A stretch of 64,000 nucleotides of DNA from Bacteroidota bacterium (GTDB lineage Bacteria > Bacteroidota > Bacteroidia > AKYH767-A > 2013-40CM-41-45), in contig JADJON010000001.1 of the NCBI GenBank assembly GCA_016713765.1, positions 1,240,001 to 1,304,000 on the forward strand. Reading direction: 5' to 3'. The stretch's first letter is position 1; every line of letters starts with the position of its first letter. The position numbers and the translations under genes were made by a program. This document shows, piece after piece, positions 18,285 to 27,000 of this stretch. Under the pieces are notes generated by a model. It saw only the letters and a list, made by a program, of their open reading frames with translations. It was not told where the DNA came from and did no database searches.

Positions 18285-18557
18285 ATGAAAGCTCCCACCT
18301 CCTCGCACATCCTCAATTCATCGTCGAACCTCCTGGGCTTTTGCCTGGTGGTCTTGACTTCCCTCCGGATCGCCAACTACTCGGAGCAATCGCTGATCGA
18401 CGAATTCACGGTCGTAGCCTCGGTACTGTTGATGGCCGCCAGCATCCTGTCGTTCCTGGCGATCCGGTCGGATTTTGCTTTCCACTCTAATCATAAATAC
18501 CTTCCGCATCTGAAATTTCGAAATCTCGCTCCGCATTTCTATGAAACTATTGCCTGA
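18285..18557 (+). pseudogene. N-terminal part of a small membrane protein, split by an insertion
   Basis: The frame starts at an ATG (MKAPTSSHILNSSSNLLGF) and encodes two membrane segments (NLLGFCLVVLTSL and FTVVASVLLMAASILSFLAI). After AIRSD at about 18475 the sequence turns sharply A/T-rich and the remaining residues look random. A matching C-terminal piece with a third membrane segment is found at 19834-19944, after the acyltransferase gene. I infer one original gene of about 110 codons for a three-span membrane protein interrupted by the islet. It is possible that the 90-residue product is still made. No function is known to me. Confidence 0.65.
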
Positions 18558-19833
18558 AGTAAAAAAAGTGAAGTATCCGCAATTAGATGCATTGCGCTTT
18601 TTTTCGGTGGCGGGGGTAATGATTAGTCATTGGTTTTCTCAATTTGCTTTTACCGAATACATTCCATTTGGTGATGGAGTTCTCCTCTTCTTTGTGTTGA
18701 GTGGCTATTTAATTGGCAACATTCTTCTCGAACAAAAAGAAAGCATTGAGGTGGCCGGCGATAAATTAAGTGCACTTATGCATGCGTTCAAAACATTTTA
18801 TACTAGACGAACACTTCGAATTTTTCCGACCTATTATGCGACAATCTTTATTTTCTATTTTCTAAAATTACCTTCTGTCAAAGATAATCTTGTTTGGTTT
18901 TTAACCTACACGGTCAATTTTAGAGTGATGCAATTGGAGTATTGGCTTCCAGGTTCCGGTCATATGTGGTCGTTAGCGATAGAAGAACAATTCTACATCG
19001 TCTTTCCTTTTCTTGTGTTTTTTACTCCAAAAAAATATTTGAAGGGAATGCTTTTTGCCATGATTGTAACTGGAATTTTTTCAAAAATAATTCTTTGGGC
19101 ACTCAACTACTCGTTGTTTGATATCTCCTTGTTTTCTCTAAGCTCTGTCGACTACTTGGGCATCGGTGCTTTGTTAGCATGGTTACAGCGATATACAAAT
19201 GTTGCTCACCGCTTATTCGAAAAACGAAAGTTGCTACTTTCATCATCTCTCCTTATCCTTAGCATTGTTCTGTATTTGCGTTATCACTTTGCAAACGCTC
19301 TTTTTATCTGTGTGCTTGTGCCAATGGCGTTTGCTTACTTTGCTTGGACCTGTATTCTAATTTGTTCTTTCGGAGCTACCGGTCGGGCTAAAAAGATTCT
19401 CGAATGGCCTTTGTTTTTGTTCTTGGGACAAATCAGCTATGGACTATACCTTTATCACAATTTAGTTCCAACACTCGACATTCTTCTTATCCGAGAAATG
19501 GCAACCATCGACTACTTACAATGGACGAGTTCTGCGTTGGGACAAGCATTCGTACATTTTGTTTTTACGGTTGTTTTGGCAATCCTTTCATTCCGATTCT
19601 TCGAACAACCCATTAGTAATCTTAAGAAGTATTTTGAGTACCGCTTGTAATTCACTTTTAAGCGTGTCATAAGTTTGGCGTTGACGCAAGATTTAATTGA
19701 TGAATTTGGTGTCATATTTATTATGAAGAAGAGGCGTTTTTTCTAAAAATTGACTCCAAAAAAGCCTTTTTGAGACATCAACATCCTACCATAATTTGCC
19801 TTTAAAGTTGTAGTTTCCCTACCCTCAATAGGT
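18490..19833. other. A/T-rich islet carrying an acyltransferase gene
   Basis: Between about 18490 and 19830 the composition drops well below that of both flanks, with many tttt and aaaa runs. Its edges coincide with the break in the small membrane gene. No transposase, integrase or clear terminal inverted repeat is visible. A short similarity (ggtcgga at the left edge, ggtcaga at the right edge) may be a relic of the junction. This looks like a foreign insertion by recombination. Confidence 0.6.
18541..19650 (+). CDS. Membrane acyltransferase of the OafA/YrhL (acyltransferase 3) type
   Basis: 369 residues with about ten membrane segments. Family features are the N-terminal YPQLDALRFFSVAGVMISHW (the active-site His in the first helix), VLSGYLIGNILL, FYTRRTLRIFPTYY, and WSLAIEEQFYIVFPFLV with the conserved Glu pair. 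These enzymes transfer acetyl or other acyl groups to sugars of O-antigen, capsule or glycan precursors. Codon use and composition are far more A/T-rich than in murF and the CotH gene on either side. It overlaps the broken small membrane gene by 17 bp. Horizontal acquisition is likely. The sugar substrate is unknown. Confidence 0.9.
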   Translation: MKLLPEVKKVKYPQLDALRFFSVAGVMISHWFSQFAFTEYIPFGDGVLLFFVLSGYLIGNILLEQKESIEVAGDKLSALMHAFKTFYTRRTLRIFPTYYATIFIFYFLKLPSVKDNLVWFLTYTVNFRVMQLEYWLPGSGHMWSLAIEEQFYIVFPFLVFFTPKKYLKGMLFAMIVTGIFSKIILWALNYSLFDISLFSLSSVDYLGIGALLAWLQRYTNVAHRLFEKRKLLLSSSLLILSIVLYLRYHFANALFICVLVPMAFAYFAWTCILICSFGATGRAKKILEWPLFLFLGQISYGLYLYHNLVPTLDILLIREMATIDYLQWTSSALGQAFVHFVFTVVLAILSFRFFEQPISNLKKYFEYRL

Positions 19834-20156
19834 CAGAAGGAAAGCCGGGCCATTCGACTGGAGAACGCTGCCGACAATCTCTTCTTATTTGCTCTCGGCC
19901 TGATCTTTCTGACCATCCTCCTGATCGCGGCAACTGTTTTCTGATGTGCCGGATACTGAATGGTTCGGACCCCAACAGTCAAGTTGGAAATCGAGCGTTT
20001 CAAGTGATTGCCCGAGTTGTCCACCCCTGCGGATTCTCACACAGGCCATGACATTCGAATGACAATGCCTGCGTTGACCGACAAACCGGCGGGATTCATC
20101 GTCTTTTTATTCCGGCCAGGTTAAACTTTTGTTACTTGCCGTCGTCCATTTCCCCT
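19651..20156. other. Gene-free stretch with end of islet and a gene remnant
   Basis: The first 180 bp are the A/T-rich tail of the acyltransferase islet. The segment 19834-19944 is the C-terminal remnant of the split membrane gene. The rest, up to the CotH gene, shows no coding frame. A weak promoter-like ttaaacttttg lies at 20121. Confidence 0.6.
19834..19944 (+). pseudogene. C-terminal remnant of the split small membrane protein
   Basis: In one frame this reads QKESRAIRLENAADNLFLF followed by a hydrophobic segment (ALGLIFLTILLIAATVF) and a TGA. It has no start codon of its own. Composition returns to that of the core genome exactly here. It continues naturally from AIRSD at 18475: charged linker, amphipathic RLENAAD and a third membrane helix. 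Confidence 0.6.
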
Positions 20157-22445
20157 ATGCACAACATCACGCCCATCCTCTCCGCCCTGTTCGCCCTGTT
20201 CACATTCGGCCTGCAAGCACAAGACACCTTTTACGACCTCAACACCATTCAGGAAGTCCGTATCTACTTCGGTTCTTCCAACTGGGACTATCAACTGGAC
20301 ACCGCGGCTGCCGGCACCGATGGCTACATCATAGCCGATTCGGTAAACGTCAATGGCGTCAACTTTCCCCAGGCGGGTGTCAAGTACAAGGGCAACAGTT
20401 CCTACAGCGCCAGTCGGGTGAAGAACCCCTTTCACATCAAACTCGACAAGGTCATTGACCAGGACTACGAGGGTCACGAAGACATCAAACTGGCAAACGG
20501 ATTTTCCGATCCTTCGATGGTTCGCGAGGTTTCCGCGTATTCGATCTGTCGCCAATACATGGATGCTCCCCGTTGTAACTATGCCAGGGTCTACGTGAAC
20601 GGAGCCTACTGGGGCCTCTACACGAATTCGGAGGATGTCGGCAACTCCTTTGCCGAGGATCATTACCATTCCTCTTACTCCTCGTATTTCAAGTGCAACC
20701 CGCGCAACGTGATGAGCGGGACCGGTTCCAGCCTGATCTACCTGGGCACGGATTCGTCGCTCTATTACAATTACTACGAACTGCAATCCGACTATGGTTG
20801 GGGCGATCTCATCCGCTTCTGCGACAGCCTGACGAATCATCCTAACTATGCCCACACGTTCGTCGATGTGGACCGTGCGCTCTGGATGCTGGCCTACAAC
20901 AACGTACTGGTCAACCTGGATTCCTACAGTGGCGGCTTTCGCCAGAATTACTACCTCTACTATGATCACAACCGCCGGTGGATTCCCACGGTATGGGACG
21001 TCAACATGGCGTACGGCAGCTTCACGAATACCGGTGCGGGTGGCGGCGGCGGCGGTGGAGGGGTAACGGCCATGCAGAACCTCACACCCGTGTTGCACGA
21101 AACGGACGCCAACTGGCCCCTGATCAGGAACCTGCTGTCGGATCCGATGTACAAGCGCATGTACCTGGCGCACATGCGTACGCTCAACAACGAGAACTTT
21201 GCCAATGCGGATTACAAAAACCTGATCGGACAGTTGCGCACGCTCATCGACTCGTCCGTGCAGGCCGATCCGAATTTCCTTTACACCTATACCCAATACC
21301 AAAGCAACCTGACCACGACGGTCAGTGGAGGAGGTGGTGGGCCGGGCGGAACCTGCGGGGTGTACGAGCTCATGGATACGCGTACCACGTACCTGAGTGG
21401 AACGACGCAACTCAGCGCTGCTCCGCCGGCTATCAGCGCCGTGGCGGCCGATCCTGCTACGGCGGTGTACGGTTCCACGGTGAACATCACGGCCTCCGTC
21501 AGCAATGCCCTTTCGAGTGCCGTTTACCTGGGTTACCGGTACAAGCATAGCGATGTATTCGTTCGTGTGGCCATGAGCGACGACGGACTCCACGGCGATG
21601 GCGCTGCGGGCGATGGGGTGTATGGCGCAACGATTCCGGTGAATTCGCTCAAGATGGAGTACTACCTCTACGCGGAGAATGCGAGCGCCGGCATGTTCTC
21701 TCCGGAGCGCGCCGAGCACGAGTTCTACACGCTCTTTGCCACGATCACCATGGCCACCAGCGCGGACGTCACGGTGAATGAATTCCTGGCCGGTAACTCG
21801 AGCGGTATCACGAACGAAGAAGGAAAGTACAAGGACTGGATCGAAGTGAAGAACAAAACCGGTGTTCCGCTCGGGCTGGGTGACCTTTACCTGAGCAACG
21901 ACCTGAATAACCGGACCAAGTGGCAGTTCCCGCGGACGGCGATCCTTCCTGCCAATGGCTACCTGTTGATCTGGGCAGACGACCAGAACACCACCTGGAT
22001 CGACTACCACACGAATTTCAATCTTACCCTCAGCGGCGATACGATCCTGTTGTCCGATTCGCTGGGCGTACTGGCCGACAGCATACTCTACCAGCAACAG
22101 ACGCAGGACCTGTCCGCTTCCCGTTGCGCGGATGGAACCGGACCCTTTGTCGATGGTACCACACCGACTCCGCGTGCAATGAACGATTGCGCCTCTACCG
22201 GTTATTACGTGTCTGCAGCAACGGACGCGTTGATCGTCTATCCCAATCCTGCCAGCGATCTCGTTTCGATCCGTTCCGAGAAGTCCATGCAGCGCGTGGA
22301 GATCCTGGACCTCCAAGGTCAGGTGATCGAGCAGCGGGAGCTTTCCGGCGACAAGCAAGTGCAGATCGGACTGGAGCGGTTCAGTCCGGGATTGTATCTG
22401 CTGCGCGTCGACGGATTGACACCGGTTCGGCTGGTAATTCAGTAA
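20157..22445 (+). CDS. CotH-kinase-type secreted protein with lamin-tail and T9SS domains
   Basis: About 762 residues. It has a signal peptide (MHNITPILSALFALFTFGLQAQ). A CotH-like domain covers about residues 30-370: VKYKGNSSYSASRVKNPFHI, KLANGFSDPSMVREVSAY, VNGAYWGLYTNSEDV and WIPTVWDVNMAYGSF. Gly-rich linkers follow, then a lamin-tail (LTD) domain near 545-665 (VNEFLAGNSSGITNEEG ... YKDWIEVKN) and a T9SS type A C-terminal domain (VYPNPASDLVSIRSEKSMQ ... GLYLLRVDG). CotH of Bacillus phosphorylates a spore coat protein with an atypical kinase fold; Bacteroidota members are secreted, with unknown targets. I use the ATG at 20157, directly before the signal peptide. Confidence 0.9.
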   Translation: MHNITPILSALFALFTFGLQAQDTFYDLNTIQEVRIYFGSSNWDYQLDTAAAGTDGYIIADSVNVNGVNFPQAGVKYKGNSSYSASRVKNPFHIKLDKVIDQDYEGHEDIKLANGFSDPSMVREVSAYSICRQYMDAPRCNYARVYVNGAYWGLYTNSEDVGNSFAEDHYHSSYSSYFKCNPRNVMSGTGSSLIYLGTDSSLYYNYYELQSDYGWGDLIRFCDSLTNHPNYAHTFVDVDRALWMLAYNNVLVNLDSYSGGFRQNYYLYYDHNRRWIPTVWDVNMAYGSFTNTGAGGGGGGGGVTAMQNLTPVLHETDANWPLIRNLLSDPMYKRMYLAHMRTLNNENFANADYKNLIGQLRTLIDSSVQADPNFLYTYTQYQSNLTTTVSGGGGGPGGTCGVYELMDTRTTYLSGTTQLSAAPPAISAVAADPATAVYGSTVNITASVSNALSSAVYLGYRYKHSDVFVRVAMSDDGLHGDGAAGDGVYGATIPVNSLKMEYYLYAENASAGMFSPERAEHEFYTLFATITMATSADVTVNEFLAGNSSGITNEEGKYKDWIEVKNKTGVPLGLGDLYLSNDLNNRTKWQFPRTAILPANGYLLIWADDQNTTWIDYHTNFNLTLSGDTILLSDSLGVLADSILYQQQTQDLSASRCADGTGPFVDGTTPTPRAMNDCASTGYYVSAATDALIVYPNPASDLVSIRSEKSMQRVEILDLQGQVIEQRELSGDKQVQIGLERFSPGLYLLRVDGLTPVRLVIQ

Positions 22446-22464
22446 TTCCTTAAACCGTTCAGAC

Positions 22465-22495
22465 TGGCCGGGCGAGCGATCGCCCGGCCATTTTT
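22465..22495 (+). terminator. Terminator after the CotH gene
   Basis: The stem ggccgggcga / tcgcccggcc with loop gcga is followed by atttttat. It is GC-rich with ten perfect pairs. Confidence 0.92.
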
Positions 22496-22590
22496 ATCAT
22501 GTACCGGAATGTGATTTCGTATTGCAAGCCCGAAGCAGGCCAGGGAATTTTGCGGGGTAGGCCTTGTGGCCTGCACTGTGAACATCATCC

Positions 22591-22965
22591 ATGAACGACA
22601 TTACCAATCGGCAGGACGTTATCACGCTCGTCGATTCCTTTTACCGGCAGGTACGCGAGCACGCATTACTCGGACCGATCTTCAACGAGGTGGCGAAGGT
22701 CGATTGGACGGCGCACCTTCCGAAGATGTATTCCTTTTGGGCTACGCTGCTCCTGGGGGAAAATTCCTATTCCGGCAACCCGATGCTGCCCCACGTTGAT
22801 CTCAGCCGAAAGGCTACCCTGGACGAAGAAGCATTCAACGCGTGGAAGCAGCTTTTCAATCAAACGGTCGATAGCCTATTCGCCGGTACTAAAGCCGAAG
22901 AAGCGAAGGAGCGCGCCGGCAACATCGCGCGTTTGATGTTGCACAAGGTGCAGGCTGCGAGGTAA
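22591..22965 (+). CDS. Group III truncated haemoglobin
   Basis: 124 residues. The sequence has the 2/2 globin layout: VDSFYRQVREHALLGPIFNEVA at the N-terminus, MYSFWATLLLGENSYSGNP in the E-helix region, and the distal and proximal helices around MLPHVDLSRKA and FNAWKQLFNQTVDSLFAG. The His in LPHVDL is the probable haem-region residue. Group III truncated globins bind oxygen or nitric oxide; the physiological role is uncertain. The gene follows the CotH terminator and is probably monocistronic. Confidence 0.9.
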   Translation: MNDITNRQDVITLVDSFYRQVREHALLGPIFNEVAKVDWTAHLPKMYSFWATLLLGENSYSGNPMLPHVDLSRKATLDEEAFNAWKQLFNQTVDSLFAGTKAEEAKERAGNIARLMLHKVQAAR

Positions 22966-22991
22966 GATTCAGAATGATTGCTGCGGCTAAC

Positions 22992-23056
22992 AAAAATGGA
23001 AACAGCCGACACTTTCGCATCGGCCATTTCCGGGGCCGCTGGACGTACCTGCGCAC
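22992..23056 (+). repeat. GC-rich repeat element, copy 1
   Basis: It begins aaaaatggaaacagccgac and ends ggccgctggacgtacctgcg. It matches copy 2 at 23101 with few changes. A small hairpin, cggcc / ggccg, lies in the middle. Confidence 0.75.
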
Positions 23057-23100
23057 CGATTCGAAGATATGCAAATGTATTTATGTATTTCCCCGAGCTT

Positions 23101-23180
23101 AAAATGGAAACAGCCGACACTTTCGTACCGGCTATTTCCGGGGCCGCTGGGCGTACCTGCGGCCGTGGAGCAAATTTAAA
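23101..23180 (+). repeat. GC-rich repeat element, copy 2
   Basis: It is almost identical to copy 1 for about 60 bp and extends further with ggccgtggagcaaatttaaa. It lies 109 bp after copy 1. Confidence 0.75.
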
Positions 23181-23335
23181 TTGAATTTTCAGTTTTTAGT
23201 ATGGTTGTTTGGACGCTATTTTTTAACCTAACCAGTCGACTTGATTTGATTTCAAGTTAATTTTGAATACACAGAGCAGAGAAGCGTTATTTCAGGATTT
23301 CTCCTTACATTATCATACCTAAAATCTTTGCAAGT

Positions 23336-23671
23336 ATGAAATATCAGTCATCATTAGCGGAATTGATAGCAAGCACAGCAGGTTGCCTGTACATCTGGCA
23401 TGACTGCTACAGCCGCGAAGAATGGATGGTCCATTACGTGGTCGCCTGTGCCATCCATGTAAACGATGAATGGGCGTATTATGTAGTGAAGCAACCGGGA
23501 TTCGTATATCATGATGGGTCCCGGCACGTGGAAATGAAACGGCTTTGTGATGAAGTATTGAGAGATTCGACGATGAAAATAACGAAAGCGGGCCGTGAAG
23601 TAAAGCAAGAGCGCGCGCCTGCTGATGTCATGGTAGCGATTTCAAGTAAACTACTACCCTCGATTTCTTAA
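23336..23671 (+). CDS. Hypothetical protein, 111 residues
   Basis: I do not recognise this protein. It starts MKYQSSLAELIASTAGCLYI, is soluble, has several Trp and Tyr residues (EEWMVHYVVACAIHVNDEWA) and ends in a basic then neutral tail. A near-consensus -7 box (AATCTTTG at 23323-23330, one mismatch) lies 5 nt before the ATG, as for murF. It sits between the GC-rich repeat elements and the far end of the CRISPR array. No Cas or toxin-antitoxin motif is seen. The frame is open without overlap on either strand, so it is probably real. Confidence 0.5.
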   Translation: MKYQSSLAELIASTAGCLYIWHDCYSREEWMVHYVVACAIHVNDEWAYYVVKQPGFVYHDGSRHVEMKRLCDEVLRDSTMKITKAGREVKQERAPADVMVAISSKLLPSIS

Positions 23672-23863
23672 TGGTTGATGTGTTCTGTCTGAATTCCGCT
23701 CCTAAAAAGGATTTGCTTAGACTAATAATGTGCAAACACTAATCTAATTAAAGGCATGATTAATGACGGATTTTAAATTCGGTCAACTAGTGGAAAGTAT
23801 TTCTATAGCCATAACTATACCTCATAGCAGAAGTTATGCGGAAACGCAGTGGAGCAACTACTT

Positions 23864-23947
23864 AAAAATGGCAAATGCCGACTAGGTATAGTCGACATCT
23901 ACCTTCGGCCGCTGCTCGTAGCTGCGGCCAGGCACAATTTACAAATA
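23864..23947 (+). repeat. GC-rich repeat element, diverged copy 3
   Basis: The order of blocks matches copies 1 and 2 (aaaaatgg, gccgac, ttc, ggccgctg, cgta, ctgcggcc, caatttacaaat) but with many changes. Its right half folds as ggccgc / gcggcc. It lies 60 bp from the first CRISPR repeat. The rest of 23672-24006 shows no gene. Confidence 0.5.
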
Positions 23948-24006
23948 ACGTCGTAGAAATTACTTTTCAATTAACGTTTCATCAATTCCCAATTGAACTT
24001 TCGATT

Positions 24007-27000
24007 GCTGTGGTTTGATGACTAAAGCCGATATTGACTAACAGGCCGGAGTAACCCACACGACCGTAACCAGCTGTGGTTTGATGACTAAAACCGATAT
24101 TGACTAACGAGAGATACCCGGTAGACCGGAGGCTCGTAGCTGTGGTTTGATGACTAAAACCGATATTGACTAACCATTTCCATTTGGTGAAACTGCAATA
24201 CAAAGCTGTGGTTTGATGACTAAAACCGATATTGACTAACTCCTCGTTCCGACATGCGAACGCTTATGTGCTGTGGTTTGATGACTAAAACCGATATTGA
24301 CTAACTCGTCTGATGAAACGACTCCAACTGCAAGGGCTGTGGTTTGATGACTAAAACCGATATTGACTAACGCGGAACAAAAAGCCGGGAAATCATCCAC
24401 CGCTGTGGTTTGATGACTAAAACCGATATTGACTAACTTCGTGTACTGGATGGTGCATGTTGTCAGTGCTGTGGTTTGATGACTAAAACCGATATTGACT
24501 AACAACGAGAATACGATGAAGAGGATGATTTTGCTGTGGTTTGATGACTAAAACCGATATTGACTAACGTAAGGTCGTAGGAATGTACGGCGCAGTAGCT
24601 GTGGTTTGATGACTAAAACCGATATTGACTAACCCTGCTCAGCAGACTGTCCGTGAACTTATGGCTGTGGTTTGATGACTAAAACCGATATTGACTAACC
24701 CTGTGCAGATGTACCGGGCGCACCAGATAGCTGTGGTTTGATGACTAAAACCGATATTGACTAACTCGGAACCTGAGGTACTTCATCAACCAGGCGCTGT
24801 GGTTTGATGACTAAAACCGATATTGACTAACTTTTCGCATCACTTAAAACCTACCTCCAATGCTGTGGTTTGATGACTAAAACCGATATTGACTAACGCC
24901 CGGTAATGCCGGGCGAATTCGTCCTCGCTGTGGTTTGATGACTAAAACCGATATTGACTAACTGGGCAAACGAATACTATAACCAAACCTATGCTGTGGT
25001 TTGATGACTAAAACCGATATTGACTAACGAATGAGCTCCGGGTTTCGGAGGCGCAAGCGCTGTGGTTTGATGACTAAAACCGATATTGACTAACTTCCGG
25101 GTCAACAACATTGGCTTCATCAGGGCTGTGGTTTGATGACTAAAACCGATATTGACTAACCACACGCAACATCACGGCATACAACGCCGGGCTGTGGTTT
25201 GATGACTAAAACCGATATTGACTAACAGTGGATCGGTAGCCTTCGTGCGTACAACGCTGTGGTTTGATGACTAAAACCGATATTGACTAACCGTTCCGAA
25301 TGTCGCTTTACATGATATACAGCTGTGGTTTGATGACTAAAACCGATATTGACTAACGAAAATGCCTTTGTCGTTCTTTACCATCCGGCTGTGGTTTGAT
25401 GACTAAAACCGATATTGACTAACCCGGAGACATTCACTACCGAGTATGGCCGGCTGTGGTTTGATGACTAAAACCGATATTGACTAACAAGGCGCGTGTC
25501 CTCACGATCAGCAACACCGCTGTGGTTTGATGACTAAAACCGATATTGACTAACGAAATAACTAAGCGCATGAAAAAGTACACCGCTGTGGTTTGATGAC
25601 TAAAACCGATATTGACTAACACGTTCCCCGTTGGGACGTACCTACGAAGCGCTGTGGTTTGATGACTAAAACCGATATTGACTAACGGTACGAAGTTTTA
25701 ATATAAAGCATTAGATGCTGTGGTTTGATGACTAAAACCGATATTGACTAACCTGTAGGCGGTTGTACATATCGCGAAACTGGCTGTGGTTTGATGACTA
25801 AAACCGATATTGACTAACCAAAGCAGTACCAGCTCGCCGTCGAACTGGGCTGTGGTTTGATGACTAAAACCGATATTGACTAACGGTCAGCTCCGATGCC
25901 GTCACGTCCTTCTTGCTGTGGTTTGATGACTAAAACCGATATTGACTAACCCAACTTCGTGGCATCCATTCTCCAAGGCAGCTGTGGTTTGATGACTAAA
26001 ACCGATATTGACTAACATTGAGAAAGAAACAAAACAACAGAACAATGCTGTGGTTTGATGACTAAAACCGATATTGACTAACCATTGGCGAGATCAATAT
26101 GTCGGTCGAAGAGCTGTGGTTTGATGACTAAAACCGATATTGACTAACAACTCAGTGAAGTGTTTGACAGCGTGATCAGCTGTGGTTTGATGACTAAAAC
26201 CGATATTGACTAACCATTGCCGGCCGTGGTACCGGCAAGTCCAAGCTGTGGTTTGATGACTAAAACCGATATTGACTAACGGGGCAATTGCGATACCGCT
26301 CCATACGGGAGCTGTGGTTTGATGACTAAAACCGATATTGACTAACCGATGCGGCGATCCAAGCAACGGGCGAGGCGCTGTGGTTTGATGACTAAAACCG
26401 ATATTGACTAACAAGCTGGAAGAGGAGAGGAAGAAGGCGGCAGCTGTGGTTTGATGACTAAAACCGATATTGACTAACAATGCGTTGCATTGGGAGCGTA
26501 TCACGCAGGCTGTGGTTTGATGACTAAAACCGATATTGACTAACCCACTACCCGGACAGGGCTAAAGACGCGGAGCTGTGGTTTGATGACTAAAACCGAT
26601 ATTGACTAACCTAGACCTGGCAAGGCATCAACGCTTGGGTGCTGTGGTTTGATGACTAAAACCGATATTGACTAACTGGCGGAAGAATTACGAGGTAGAT
26701 CCTATTGCTGTGGTTTGATGACTAAAACCGATATTGACTAACGCCCAATGCATCAAGCTCGGTGGCCACATGCTGTGGTTTGATGACTAAAACCGATATT
26801 GACTAACGAGTACTCACTGTAATAATCGCGACCCCATGCTGTGGTTTGATGACTAAAACCGATATTGACTAACCATGTCGGACGATAAAATTGAATTTGC
26901 CCGGCTGTGGTTTGATGACTAAAACCGATATTGACTAACCGCCCTGACGATCACCATCTTACGCCCATTGCTGTGGTTTGATGACTAAAACCGATATTGA

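Noticed and set aside
16844..18376. 510-codon minus-strand frame opposite murF
   Set aside because: It is a shadow of murF, with no domain of its own.
20121..22358. 745-codon minus-strand frame opposite the CotH gene
   Set aside because: The + strand protein has a signal peptide, known domains and a T9SS tail; the antisense translation has no recognisable feature.
23870..24006. Leader sequence at the 24007 end of the array
   Set aside because: Only a weak -7-like box is visible, and the adjacent repeat is the degenerate one, so I could not support a leader call.
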